Positions 28,562 to 38,120 of a stretch of 64,000 nucleotides of DNA are shown piece by piece. Position numbers and translations under genes: made by a program. The stretch comes from GCA-2746605 sp963704835. Its GTDB lineage: Bacteria > Bacteroidota > Ignavibacteria > Ignavibacteriales > Melioribacteraceae. A model generated the notes under the pieces. That model was not told the DNA's origin, made no database searches, and was given only the letters and a program-made list of their open reading frames with translations. The stretch covers positions 124,001-188,000 of the forward strand of contig CAVPHW010000020.1 in NCBI GenBank assembly GCA_963704835.1, written 5' to 3'. Each line of letters starts with the position of its first letter. Position 1 is the first letter of the stretch.

Positions 28562-29558
28562 CTTCAATTCAATTGAATTAAAAAATGAAAAGTTAGTATT
28601 AATCGATCAAACGAAATTACCACTTCATGAGGAGTATATAGAAACAGACGATTATGAAAGGATAGCCCTAGCAATTGAAAGATTAGAAGTACGCGGTGCA
28701 CCAGCAATTGGGATCTCTGCTGCATATGCGATTGCACTTAGTTTTAAAAATATTAAAATCGATACTCATGATCATTTCAAAAAAGTTTATTCTAGATTGG
28801 AAAGAACCAGACCAACAGCTGTAAACTTATTCTGGGCGCTGAATAGAATGAAGGAAGTGTTTGAAAAAAATAAAAGTTCGATCAACCTCTACCAAATCCT
28901 CCTTGAAGAAGCAATTATAATTCATGATGAAGATATTAGTATGTGTAATAGAATTGCAGTGAATGGACTTCAAATATTTAAGACTGTAAGTAATGTTCTA
29001 ACCCATTGCAATACGGGAAAACTAGCAACAGGCGGTGGCGGAACCGCTTTAAATGTGATTATAAATGGATATAAAAACAATATGGTTAAGTTTGTCCATG
29101 TAGATGAAACTAGACCATTATTCCAAGGCTCAAGGTTAACTGCATTTGAATTAAGTAAAGCTGGTATTCCTTTTTCTGTGAATACAGATTCCACTGCAGC
29201 ATATTTAATACAGCAGAATAAAATAGATTTAGTAATCACTGGTGCTGATAGAATTGCGTTAAATGGGGATAGTGCTAATAAAATTGGGACCTACAATTTA
29301 GCAGTTCTTTGTAAATATCATAATATACCTTTTTATATTGCGGCTCCCACGACTACAATCGATAAAGATTGTGTTAGTGGTAATGAAATCAATATCGAGC
29401 AAAGGGATAAGCTTGAAATAAATTCATTTCGTACTGAACGTATAACTTCAGAAGATTATAATATTTTTGCACCAGCATTTGATGTTACTCCAAATAATTT
29501 AATTTCTGGAATTATTACAGAAAAGCAGTTTCACTTGCCTCCTTACAATTTTACTTAA
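28554..29558 (+). CDS. mtnA: S-methyl-5-thioribose-1-phosphate isomerase
   Basis: 334 residues, the usual length. It converts methylthioribose-1-phosphate to methylthioribulose-1-phosphate in methionine salvage. Visible family marks: RGAPAIGISAAYAIAL, RPTAVNLFWALNRM, catalytic Cys152 (HCNTG), ETRPLFQGSRLTAFEL, and Asp232 in GADRIALNGDSANKIGTYNLA. The related eIF2B-like proteins lack this combination. Coupled to the PfkB kinase gene by overlap. No other methionine-salvage gene lies nearby. Confidence 0.92.
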   Translation: MNSFNSIELKNEKLVLIDQTKLPLHEEYIETDDYERIALAIERLEVRGAPAIGISAAYAIALSFKNIKIDTHDHFKKVYSRLERTRPTAVNLFWALNRMKEVFEKNKSSINLYQILLEEAIIIHDEDISMCNRIAVNGLQIFKTVSNVLTHCNTGKLATGGGGTALNVIINGYKNNMVKFVHVDETRPLFQGSRLTAFELSKAGIPFSVNTDSTAAYLIQQNKIDLVITGADRIALNGDSANKIGTYNLAVLCKYHNIPFYIAAPTTTIDKDCVSGNEINIEQRDKLEINSFRTERITSEDYNIFAPAFDVTPNNLISGIITEKQFHLPPYNFT

Positions 29559-29565
29559 GAAATTT

Positions 29566-30303
29566 ATGGCAACAATTTTAAAAAATGAGGCCATTGTTTT
29601 ACGGAAAATTAATTATTCTGAAACTAGTCTTATTGTTCACTTATACACAAAAGAGAATGGAAGAATTTCAGCAATCATAAAAGGAGCGAGAAGTTCGAAA
29701 TCAAAGATTGGGAGCAAGATAGATGTACTAAATTTGGTTGAAGTTGTTTTCTACAATAAGGAAGTAAAAGATCTTCAATTAATAACTCAATCAAATTTAA
29801 TTAATCATTTTCAAATAATTAAGGGCGATCTTGAAAAAGTTAAATATGCGTCTGCTGTCTGCGAATTAATTTTAAAACTAATTCCTGAAAAAGAAGTAAA
29901 TACGAAGCTTTTTAAAGGTGTTACTAAAATTATGAGTTTAATGAATTCCCAATCATCTGACCCAATTTATTTATTTAGCCAGTTTATGGTCTTTTTTATC
30001 AAAGAAATTGGTTTTGAATTGTCTTTTACGCATTGCTCAAATTGTGACAGTGAAATTGATGATTCCCTTCAAAATGCTTTTAGTTACGCTGCTGGAGTTA
30101 TCTGTCATAATTGTAATTCGGATAAACTGACTACATTTGAATTTTCAAAGGAACTTTTTAATTTATTCTCATGTTTAAGCACTAAAAATAAATTGGTCTC
30201 ATATAAAAAGAGAGATTTGGAAAACATAATATTTATTTTAGAGAAGTATTTAGTTTTTCACAATTCTGATTTTAAGGGATTAAAAACTTTACAAATATTA
30301 TAA
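29566..30303 (+). CDS. recO: DNA repair protein RecO
   Basis: 245 residues. It has an N-terminal OB-fold (ATILKNEAIVLRKINYSETSLIVHLYTKENGRISAIIKGARSS region) and a C-terminal helical part with a four-Cys zinc site, Cys157-x2-Cys160 and Cys180-x2-Cys183. RecO acts with RecR to load RecA on SSB-coated DNA. Seven bases after mtnA and 14 before the HtrA gene, so probably one transcript. Confidence 0.9.
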   Translation: MATILKNEAIVLRKINYSETSLIVHLYTKENGRISAIIKGARSSKSKIGSKIDVLNLVEVVFYNKEVKDLQLITQSNLINHFQIIKGDLEKVKYASAVCELILKLIPEKEVNTKLFKGVTKIMSLMNSQSSDPIYLFSQFMVFFIKEIGFELSFTHCSNCDSEIDDSLQNAFSYAAGVICHNCNSDKLTTFEFSKELFNLFSCLSTKNKLVSYKKRDLENIIFILEKYLVFHNSDFKGLKTLQIL

Positions 30304-30317
30304 AGGAAGGTAAATAA

Positions 30318-31832
30318 ATGAAAACCAGAAATATTTTTGGTACAATATCACTTTTGGCAATTGGACTTGTTTTTGGTGCAATTTTGGTCTCAAGTGCAGG
30401 GTTGATAAACCAGAGTAATGCGGATCCAATAAAGATTGGAAGTGATTCATCTCCAGTTGGTAATTTGGCTATCATGGATTTTAATAATGCTTTTATTCAA
30501 GTTGCTGAGAAAGTAACTCCTTCTATTGTAAGTATAACCGTGGTTAGTACGGTTAAGGAAGATCCACACAAAGAGATGTTTAATTTTCCATTCAACCTAC
30601 CGGATTTTAAAGACCAGATGCCGAAGAATAGGCAAGGTGGTGGTAGTGGTGTTATAATTTCTGAAGATGGATATATTGTTACAAACAATCATGTTGTTGA
30701 AAACGCTGTAAAAGTAAAAGTAAATTTATTTGATAAAAGAGAACTAGAAGCAAAAATAATCGGAAGAGATCCTTTAACTGATTTGGCTGTAATAAAAATT
30801 GATGCTGAAAATTTACCAGCAGCTTATTTTGGAGATTCTGATAAATTAAAAGTTGGTTCTTGGGTAATGGCAATTGGAAATCCGTTGAGTTATTTAACAT
30901 CCACAGTCACAGCTGGAATAGTAAGCGCAACGGGAAGAAATATTAATATTATTAGAGATAATTATGGTGTTGAAAATTTTATTCAAACAGATGCTGCAAT
31001 TAATCCTGGAAATAGTGGGGGTGCTTTAGTTGACCTAACTGGAGCTGTAGTTGGAATAAATTCGGCTATTGCCACTAATGGTTTTTCGGCTAGTTATATT
31101 GGTTATGGATTTGCAATTCCAATAAATATGGCAAAATCTGTTGCTCAAGATTTAATCGAAAATGGTGAAGTAAGCCGAGGCTACATTGGTGTGAGCATTA
31201 TGGAAGTTGATGCTGCTACAGCGAAAGCAGTTGGTTTAGAGAAACCAATGGGCATAATCATCCAAAATGTTGTTGAAGATGGTTCGGCCGCTAATAAAGA
31301 TATTGTTGCTGGAGACATAATATTAGAAATTGACGGAAAAGAAGTAAATGAACCAAACCAATTACAAAGTTATGTAGCTACAAAAAGAGCTGGAACTGAA
31401 GTGAATCTAACAATTTTTAGAGATGGTAAAAAAATCAAAAGAAGTGTTGTTCTAAAAGCGAAAGATAATATTACTTCAAAAAGTACAGAACTGGCCGGTT
31501 CAACAAAAGAAAAGAAAAAAGACTCCGATGAACTAAAAGAGGTTTCGTTTGATGCACTAGGTTTAACTATAGCAGATATGTCAGATTCAATGTATAAAAA
31601 GTACAAAGTTAAAAATGGAGTTTATGTAAAAGAAGTTAAAAATTTCAGTTTATCTGCTGATCAGCGATTATTTAACGGATTAGTAATTCTTGAGATTGAT
31701 AAGAAGCCAATAAAATCAGTTAGCAATTTTAAAGATAATATTGATTCGAAAGAAGGAGAAGCAGTACTTCTAAAAGTACAAGATGTTGAAGGAAACACAA
31801 GGTTTGTTGGATTAGAAATACCTAAAAAATAA
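30318..31832 (+). CDS. Periplasmic serine protease DegP/HtrA family
   Basis: 504 residues with an N-terminal signal/anchor (about 9-30). The trypsin-like domain has the triad His125 (TNNHVVENA), Asp155 (DLAVIKID) and Ser233 (NPGNSGGAL). Two PDZ domains follow (about 275-375 and 405-500), the first with RGYIGVSIMEV. Envelope protein quality control. AAGGAAGG precedes the ATG. A strong terminator follows 22 bases after the stop. Confidence 0.93.
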   Translation: MKTRNIFGTISLLAIGLVFGAILVSSAGLINQSNADPIKIGSDSSPVGNLAIMDFNNAFIQVAEKVTPSIVSITVVSTVKEDPHKEMFNFPFNLPDFKDQMPKNRQGGGSGVIISEDGYIVTNNHVVENAVKVKVNLFDKRELEAKIIGRDPLTDLAVIKIDAENLPAAYFGDSDKLKVGSWVMAIGNPLSYLTSTVTAGIVSATGRNINIIRDNYGVENFIQTDAAINPGNSGGALVDLTGAVVGINSAIATNGFSASYIGYGFAIPINMAKSVAQDLIENGEVSRGYIGVSIMEVDAATAKAVGLEKPMGIIIQNVVEDGSAANKDIVAGDIILEIDGKEVNEPNQLQSYVATKRAGTEVNLTIFRDGKKIKRSVVLKAKDNITSKSTELAGSTKEKKKDSDELKEVSFDALGLTIADMSDSMYKKYKVKNGVYVKEVKNFSLSADQRLFNGLVILEIDKKPIKSVSNFKDNIDSKEGEAVLLKVQDVEGNTRFVGLEIPKK

Positions 31833-31854
31833 AATTTAAATAATATATTAAGTT

Positions 31855-31889
31855 TTTAAAACGCCTATTATTTATAGGCGTTTTTTTAT
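31855..31889 (+). terminator. Rho-independent terminator after the HtrA gene (copy A)
   Basis: Ten-base stem AAACGCCTAT / ATAGGCGTTT with a five-base loop and seven T's. A nearly identical copy lies at 33024-33058. Confidence 0.85.
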
Positions 31890-31900
31890 GATAAAACCTA

Positions 31901-32854
31901 TTATTTTTTTGTAATCTTCCAAACATTTTGATCCATAATATTTGTTCCATAAACCGCCGTTCCGTCTTGATAAAAGCTCCACTCGCCATTTAAAATTTCA
32001 CCAGTCGAACTTCTTGGATAGATTGGAATTTTTAATGTGTCTTCATACCATTTTGAGTCAATAAATGAATAATCATATGTGGAAACACTATCAGAAAATA
32101 ATACGAATTGTTCAGCAAGTGTTGCTCCAAATAAATACTTCTTTTCTAATTGGTTAGGAATATCTAATTTTCCCCAAATAAAACTCTCTAAATCCAATCT
32201 ATAAAATAAATTATTTGGTAAGTCTGAATATCCACCAAATACGTAAAAATAATTACCATGTTTTCCTGAAGATAAGGTTAAATTAACATCATTGGAACTA
32301 TAAAATGGATTTTCCGCAATTTCATTCAATTGATTATTCACTGTGTTTAACTCATAAGTTTTTTGAGAGCCTTTGTAAAGGAAAATAATTTTAGCTGAAT
32401 TCACACAATATGCAGGGTAATGAAAAGTCTCTGGTAGGTTAACATTGGTATGCTCAAATTTTGATGTTATTGGATCAAGTTTTAATATATCATAAAATCC
32501 ACTTCCAGACCTAACTGCAACAACATAAATTATACTTCCAACAGTAACAGCTGCTCCATCCCATCTCCAAAATGAAGAATCCGGTAATTGAATCTGTGAC
32601 CATATTTTTGTTTCTACATCAAAAACCTGAACCGGCCATCTTGAACCGAATCGATATAATTTATTTTGATACTTTGATAACATTGAGGTTTGAGTATGTA
32701 AAGGTGCCGTTCCTAAAAACTCATAATTAAATAGTGCTCGACTTTTAATAATTTCAACACCTTTATTTTCATTTTGTGTTATATCATTATCATCACAAGA
32801 AAAAAGTAAAAACAATAGAATTGAAGAAACCATAATTTTGATTAAAATATTCAT
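31901..32854 (-). CDS. Kelch/galactose-oxidase-like beta-propeller lipoprotein
   Basis: 317 residues. The lipoprotein signal ends in a lipobox (LLFSC, Cys20). The body has repeated patterns such as YQNKLYRFGSRWPVQVFDVETKIWSQI, GSIIYVVAVRSG and GNYFYVFGGYSD...FYRLDLESFIWGKL, which resemble Kelch repeats of a beta-propeller. Such proteins bind ligands at the surface; no catalytic residues are recognisable. A strong ribosome site (AAGGAG) precedes the ATG. It is the only minus-strand gene between the plus-strand HtrA and aroC genes and is bracketed by two copies of the same terminator, suggesting an inserted unit. Confidence 0.7.
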   Translation of the reverse strand: MNILIKIMVSSILLFLLFSCDDNDITQNENKGVEIIKSRALFNYEFLGTAPLHTQTSMLSKYQNKLYRFGSRWPVQVFDVETKIWSQIQLPDSSFWRWDGAAVTVGSIIYVVAVRSGSGFYDILKLDPITSKFEHTNVNLPETFHYPAYCVNSAKIIFLYKGSQKTYELNTVNNQLNEIAENPFYSSNDVNLTLSSGKHGNYFYVFGGYSDLPNNLFYRLDLESFIWGKLDIPNQLEKKYLFGATLAEQFVLFSDSVSTYDYSFIDSKWYEDTLKIPIYPRSSTGEILNGEWSFYQDGTAVYGTNIMDQNVWKITKK

Positions 32855-33023
32855 TTGATCTCCTTAACTTTTTATTAATATCCTTTTATATAAAAAATAG
32901 ATTTTAGCAAAAGGCCTTAATATTAAATTATAGTTTAAAAATTAAGAATTATCAGTTGTATATAAAAGGGGGATTATTTCAGGACTATCTTAAATTTTAT
33001 TTAACCAAAATTAGCACGAATAC

Positions 33024-33058
33024 TTTAAAACGCCTATTATTCATAGGCGTTTTTTTTA
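33024..33058 (+). terminator. Near-identical terminator, copy B, upstream of aroC
   Basis: The same stem as copy A with one loop base changed and eight T's. No plus-strand gene lies between the two copies, so on the plus strand it has no obvious transcript to end. Confidence 0.75.
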
Positions 33059-33088
33059 TATTTATAATTCCAAATATTAGGGCAAGAA

Positions 33089-34303
33089 ATGATTAGAATA
33101 CTAACAGCTGGTGAATCTCACGGGAAAGCGCTTTCGGTAATTGTTGAAGGTTTTCCTTCTAATTTGCCAATCTCAAAAGAATTTATAGATAACCAGTTAC
33201 GAAGACGACAAATGGGTTATGGCCGTGGCGGTAGAATGAAAATTGAAACCGATCAAATTGAAATAATTTCTGGAATTCGCTTTGGTAAAACTTTCGGATC
33301 TCCGATTAGTTTCTTGATCAATAATAGTGATTGGGGAAATTGGACCGAAACAATGAGTCATACGAAAATTAAAAACTCAGTTGAAAAAATAACAATCCCA
33401 AGACCTGGGCATGCTGATCTAACAGGTGTTAGTAAGTTTAATTTTGATGATATTCGAAATTCAATAGAAAGATCAAGTGCACGAGAAACTGCAGCAAGAG
33501 TTGCCGGTTCAACGATTGCAAAAAGGTTTTTAGAGGAATTTGGTATATCTATTGGGAGTTTTGTTGAAAGTATAGGAAACATTTATGCAAAGGATAATTA
33601 TAGTGAAAAGTTATTTAATAATTCTTTGCCTGAAAATGTGATTGCTGATGAGATTGCTTCTGAAGCTGACAAAAGTGAAGTAAGGGTATTGGATAAGGAG
33701 CAGGAAAAAAAGATTGTAAATAAAATTAAAGTTGCTAAGAAAAATGGTGATACATTAGGAGGTAATTTTATTACTTTTGCCACCGGCGTACCTGTTGGTT
33801 TAGGTAGTTATATGCATTTTGATAAAAAATTAGATGCTGCAATTGCTTTTGAATTTATGTCAATTAATGCTGTTAAAGGTGTTGAAATTGGAACTGGTTT
33901 TAAGTCCGCAGATTTATTTGGTTCAAAATCACACGATGAAATTGTTTTAAGGGATAAGCAATTGTCTCGCAAAACCAATAGAGCTGGAGGAATTGAAGGC
34001 GGAATATCTACAGGTTTGCCAATTATCGTAAGAGCTGCAATGAAACCAATTGCCACACTTATGCAACCAATTGAAACTGTTGATCTAAACGGAATGAATT
34101 CTGTAAAAGCAAGACGAGAAAGAAGTGATTTTGTTGCAGTTCCGGCATGTGCAGTAATTGGAGAAGCTGCATTGGCGTGGGTCCTAGCAAAGTTTATGTT
34201 AGATAAATTTGGTGGTGATTCACTCGAAGAAACAAAAGAAAATTATATAAATTATACAAAAAATTTACAAACACGAATTACAAAAAATTTTAAGAAAAAG
34301 TAA
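33089..34303 (+). CDS. aroC: Chorismate synthase
   Basis: 404 residues, slightly longer than the usual 350-390. It forms chorismate from EPSP in the shikimate pathway with reduced FMN. Family signatures are clear: GESHGKALSVIVEGFP near the start, RRRQMGYGRGGRMKIE, RPGHADLTGVSKF, SSARETAARVAGSTIAKRFL and RRERSDFVAVPACAVIGEAA. The next gene starts directly after the stop codon. Confidence 0.95.
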   Translation: MIRILTAGESHGKALSVIVEGFPSNLPISKEFIDNQLRRRQMGYGRGGRMKIETDQIEIISGIRFGKTFGSPISFLINNSDWGNWTETMSHTKIKNSVEKITIPRPGHADLTGVSKFNFDDIRNSIERSSARETAARVAGSTIAKRFLEEFGISIGSFVESIGNIYAKDNYSEKLFNNSLPENVIADEIASEADKSEVRVLDKEQEKKIVNKIKVAKKNGDTLGGNFITFATGVPVGLGSYMHFDKKLDAAIAFEFMSINAVKGVEIGTGFKSADLFGSKSHDEIVLRDKQLSRKTNRAGGIEGGISTGLPIIVRAAMKPIATLMQPIETVDLNGMNSVKARRERSDFVAVPACAVIGEAALAWVLAKFMLDKFGGDSLEETKENYINYTKNLQTRITKNFKKK

Positions 34304-34945
34304 ATGATTGAAATTAAAAAATTTGTCTTTAATCCGTTTCAAGAAAACACTTATGTAGTATGGGATAGTATTACTAAGGAAACAGTGATTGTTGATCCTG
34401 GTTGTTCTAATAATATTGAAGAGGAACAATTAAATAGTTTTATAAGCGATCAAAATCTTTCTGTAAAGTATTTAATCAGTACTCATTGCCATATAGATCA
34501 TGTTTTAGGAAATTTATTTGTTAAGGATAAATATCAATGTAAGTATTATGCACCAGAATTGGACATTCCTCTATTGGACAGATTAATTGATCAAGCCTCA
34601 ATGTTTGGTGTGAAAGCTAATAAATCACCGTTGCCTGATTTATATATTACCGAAGATCTAGAGCTATCTGTCGGAGAAAGTAAATTTAACTTTTTGTTTA
34701 CTCCGGGACATACTCCTGGTGAATATTGTATAATTTTTCACAAAGAAAAAATTTGTATTAGTGGAGATGTGTTGTTCTTAGAAGGTATTGGAAGAACGGA
34801 TTTGTGGGGCGGAGATTACACTACTTTGATTAATTCTATCGAAGAGAAATTGTTTTTGCTTAATGATGAAACTATCGTTTACCCTGGACATGGTGATGAA
34901 ACTACAATCGGACATGAGAAAAAGAATAATCCATTTTTGAGATAA
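34304..34945 (+). CDS. MBL-fold metallohydrolase (glyoxalase II-like)
   Basis: 213 residues. The zinc-site motif His61-Cys-His63-x-Asp65-His66 is complete, with further ligands in FTPGHTPGEYC, ISGDVLF and VYPGHGDET. This short form lacks the glyoxalase II C-terminal substrate domain, so it is a general thioester or sulfur-type hydrolase of unknown substrate. Start immediately follows the aroC stop, implying coupling. Confidence 0.85.
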   Translation: MIEIKKFVFNPFQENTYVVWDSITKETVIVDPGCSNNIEEEQLNSFISDQNLSVKYLISTHCHIDHVLGNLFVKDKYQCKYYAPELDIPLLDRLIDQASMFGVKANKSPLPDLYITEDLELSVGESKFNFLFTPGHTPGEYCIIFHKEKICISGDVLFLEGIGRTDLWGGDYTTLINSIEEKLFLLNDETIVYPGHGDETTIGHEKKNNPFLR

Positions 34946-35009
34946 GTTCATATTGATTATTCTAAATTGATTGAATAAATTAACCTTTTAATGAAATCGA
35001 TAGATTCGA

Positions 35010-35784
35010 ATGAGCAAAAAAATAATTAAGACCACAACCAACAGTTTGCTTTTATCACTATTGTCAGTCTTAGCTTTTGTTTATATCATGTTGTTTGAGT
35101 TTATCTTACCGGTAAATAAATTCCTACCTCGTCCTTCAGTCCTTATTGAGTCATTTCCGTCCTTGATAAATGATTACAATTTCATAAATTCATTCATTTC
35201 CACTTTCTCAATTATATATTCTACTTTTTTAATTTCATATTTTATCATGAAATTATTTTTCCCAGTCTTGGTCAAAATTTCTATACAGTTTCCAAAGTTC
35301 GTACTGATATTTAATGCATCCAAATATTTTATCCCTTTATTCTTAATTTTAATATTTGAGTTGTGGTTTGGCAGTTCAGTTTGGGGAGAAATATTTTTTG
35401 TCATTGTGATTGTAAATTGTCTTCTTAAAGGTGAAATATTTCAAAAATCTCTAATCGTTAAAGAAGAATATATTCTTTCTGCGAAGAGTTTAGGTTTAAG
35501 CCAGGAAAAAATAATTAAGGAATATTTATTGGAAAACATTGCAGCCACAAATATTTAATGTGATTGCTAAAAATCATTTCCCTATTTGGTCTTCTGTTTT
35601 AATTTATGAATATATTTGTGGTACTAACGGATTGGGAAATCTGTTAAGGTTTGTCCTAAAGTATAATGATTTAAGTGCTATGATTACTGCATTGTTGTTA
35701 TTGCTAGCCACTTTTGTAATAATGGATTATTTGATGAATCAAATCAAAATAAAATTTTTCTTTTGGGAATATTTGGATGAATGA
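35010..35784 (+). pseudogene. ABC transporter permease (SsuC/TauC-like), +1 frameshift
   Basis: Inner-membrane permease of the nitrate/sulfonate/taurine import type. The first 182 residues contain four or five helices and part of the coupling EAA-like loop (EYILSAKSLGLSQEKIIKEYLLEN). The frame then breaks near 35542; removing one base continues as LQPQIFNVIAKNHFPIWSSVLIYEYICGTNGLGNLL and a last helix, a normal permease ending. Total length is a multiple of three plus one. The sequence is diverged from typical family members. It overlaps the ATPase gene that follows by eight bases. No binding protein is nearby. Confidence 0.65.
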
Positions 35785-36529
35785 CACTTTCTTAAAAATA
35801 GAAAATATCACAAAAGATTATTCTGACAAAGTTGGATATAAAATCCATCTATTAGAAGACATTTCTTTCTCAATTGAGAAAAATCAATTTGTCTCAATCC
35901 TTGCTCCAAAGGGATCCGGTAAAACATCATTGTTGAAAATAATTGCCGGATTAGAGAAACCAACAGAAGGAAACATTGTTTTTAATGATAATAAAATAAT
36001 ATATATTCCTACAAAACCTTCATCTTATCCGTGGTTAAATGTTCAGCAAAATATTGGCTTTAAGAGTAAGCTAAATGACTCCGAAATTTCAGATATAATA
36101 AAAATGGTTGGATTGAAAGGGTATGAAGATCATTTCCCAAATGATAAAAGTGAAGGTTTCAGATTCAGAATATCACTTGGGAGAGCTCTGGCAAATAGGC
36201 CGAGTTTAATTATTATTGATGAGCCTTTCAATAATCTATCCAGCCAAACGAGAGAAGAAATTTATTCTTTGTTAAGAAATGTTTATTTGAATTTGAAGAT
36301 CTCGGTTTTATTGGGTACAACAAATATTACCGAATCAATTTACTTATCTGATAGAATATTATTAATGAAAAAGAACCCTGGCAAAATAATTGATGAACTA
36401 AATGTAGAGTTTGATACAACTAGAGAAATATCAGTTTTGGAGACAAACGAGTTTAAAGATCAGCGCAATAAAATTGAAGAAATTTTTAAGCATAAATTAG
36501 ATAGAGCTTTATATCATTTTTCCGTATAG
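35777..36529 (+). CDS. Degenerate SsuB/TauB-like ABC ATPase
   Basis: 250 residues with the fold order of nitrate/sulfonate-type ATPases but altered catalytic motifs. Walker A is Ala43-Pro-Lys-Gly46-Ser-Gly48-Lys49-Thr50 (first Gly lost, the Lys-Thr kept). The Q-loop Gln position is Thr79. The LSGGQ signature is replaced by KSEGF (124-128). Walker B Asp148-Glu149 is kept. The D-loop Asp is Ser155 and the H-loop His is Thr182. ATP binding may survive, but normal hydrolysis seems unlikely. The open frame is intact, so the change is gradual and not a recent break. Partner of the permease upstream. Confidence 0.75.
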   Translation: MNDTFLKIENITKDYSDKVGYKIHLLEDISFSIEKNQFVSILAPKGSGKTSLLKIIAGLEKPTEGNIVFNDNKIIYIPTKPSSYPWLNVQQNIGFKSKLNDSEISDIIKMVGLKGYEDHFPNDKSEGFRFRISLGRALANRPSLIIIDEPFNNLSSQTREEIYSLLRNVYLNLKISVLLGTTNITESIYLSDRILLMKKNPGKIIDELNVEFDTTREISVLETNEFKDQRNKIEEIFKHKLDRALYHFSV

Positions 36530-36542
36530 AACAGGTTAAGAC

Positions 36543-38087
36543 ATGAAAATAAAAAATGAATACCTTGATAAATTAAGAGCAGAAGCTAAACTTGGAGGCG
36601 GAAAAGAAAGAGTTGAAAGTCAACATGCAAAAGGGAAGCTTACAGCAAGAGAAAGAATTGAGCTGCTTGTTGATGAAGGAAGTTTTGATGAGTTAGATAT
36701 GTTTGTGAAACATAGAACACATGATTTTGGTTTGGGTGATCAAAAAATATTAGGTGATGGTGTTGTAACAGGATTTGCAAGAATAAATGGTCGGCCGATT
36801 GCATTGTTCAGTCAAGATTTTACCGTATTCGGGGGTTCTCTGTCCTTAGCTAATGCAGAAAAGATTTGCAAGGTTATGGATATGGCTATGAAAATTGGTA
36901 TTCCTGTGATCGGTCTTAATGATTCTGGCGGCGCAAGAATACAAGAAGGAGTTGTTAGTTTAGGTGGTTATGCTGAAATATTTTTAAGGAACACTTTAGC
37001 ATCCGGTGTAATACCACAAATTTCTGCAATTCTGGGACCTTGTGCTGGTGGTGCAGTTTACTCTCCCGCAATAACGGATTTTATTTTTATGGTTAAGAAG
37101 ACTAGCCATATGTTTGTTACAGGTCCTAATGTTGTTAAAACTGTTACCCATGAAGAAGTTTCGTTCGAAGAACTTGGTGGAGCAGAAACTCATACTTCTA
37201 AAAGTGGGGTTGCACATTTTGCATTTGATAGTGAAATAGAAGTATTAAACAATATTAGAACTCTTGTAGATTATCTTCCACTAAATTGGAGAGATAAACC
37301 TGTTGAAAACGAATTCAACTTTCAATCAAATTTAATAGTACCTGAGTTGGATGAAATAATCCCAGATAGTCCCAATAAGCCTTATGACATGCACAATGTA
37401 ATTAAATATTTACTAGACGAGGGTGTGTTTTTTGAGATCCACGAAAATTATGCTGAAAACCTAATTGTTGGATTCGGAAGAATTGGTGGAATGTCTATTG
37501 GTTTGGTTGCGAATCAACCTGCTGTTCTTGCCGGGGTTTTAGATATAAACTCTTCTATAAAAGGGGCGAGGTTTGTTAGGTTCTGTGATGCTTTTAATAT
37601 ACCATTGTTGGTTCTAGAAGATGTTCCCGGATTTTTACCTGGAACTGAGCAAGAATGGGGCGGAATTATAAAGCACGGTTCTAAGTTACTTTTTGCCTTT
37701 AGTGAGGCTACAGTTCCAAAAGTTACAATAATTACTCGTAAGGCATACGGTGGAGCTTATGATGTGATGAATTCAAAACATATTCGTGGTGATTTTAATT
37801 TTGCATGGCCATCAGCAGAAATTGCAGTTATGGGTCCAAAAGGAGCAGTAGAAATAATATTTAAGAAGGAAATTCATTCTGCAGATAATCCTGAAGAAAA
37901 ATTGAACCAAAAATTGTCTGAATATATTGAAAAATTTGCCAACCCTTATGTTGCCGCAGAAAGAGGATACATTGATGATGTTATTAAGCCAAGTGAATCT
38001 AGATTGAAATTGATAAATGCGTTTCAGTTATTAAAAACTAAGGTGGATTCAAATCCAAAGAAAAAACATTCAACTATTCCATTGTAA
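36543..38087 (+). CDS. Acyl-CoA carboxylase beta subunit (propionyl/methylmalonyl-CoA type)
   Basis: 514 residues, the standard length of the carboxyltransferase subunit. N-terminal HAKGKLTARERIELLVDEGSFDELD, the acyl-CoA site GGSLSLANAEKICKVMDMA, the oxyanion glycine pairs in NDSGGARIQEGV and GPCAGGAVYSPA, and the C-terminal biotin-site LVLEDVPGFLPGTEQEWGGIIKHG and KAYGGAYDVM are all present. Carries carboxyl from biotin to propionyl-CoA or related CoA esters, or acts in methylmalonyl-CoA decarboxylase. The alpha/biotin subunit is not in this window. Confidence 0.92.
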   Translation: MKIKNEYLDKLRAEAKLGGGKERVESQHAKGKLTARERIELLVDEGSFDELDMFVKHRTHDFGLGDQKILGDGVVTGFARINGRPIALFSQDFTVFGGSLSLANAEKICKVMDMAMKIGIPVIGLNDSGGARIQEGVVSLGGYAEIFLRNTLASGVIPQISAILGPCAGGAVYSPAITDFIFMVKKTSHMFVTGPNVVKTVTHEEVSFEELGGAETHTSKSGVAHFAFDSEIEVLNNIRTLVDYLPLNWRDKPVENEFNFQSNLIVPELDEIIPDSPNKPYDMHNVIKYLLDEGVFFEIHENYAENLIVGFGRIGGMSIGLVANQPAVLAGVLDINSSIKGARFVRFCDAFNIPLLVLEDVPGFLPGTEQEWGGIIKHGSKLLFAFSEATVPKVTIITRKAYGGAYDVMNSKHIRGDFNFAWPSAEIAVMGPKGAVEIIFKKEIHSADNPEEKLNQKLSEYIEKFANPYVAAERGYIDDVIKPSESRLKLINAFQLLKTKVDSNPKKKHSTIPL

Positions 38088-38120
38088 TTGAAGCTGAGAG
38101 TAATAATTTTGAAGAGTTGA

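Noticed and set aside
35010..36529. Calling the ABC pair a nitrate or taurine importer
   Set aside because: No binding protein, a frameshifted permease and a catalytically degenerate ATPase leave the substrate and activity undecided.
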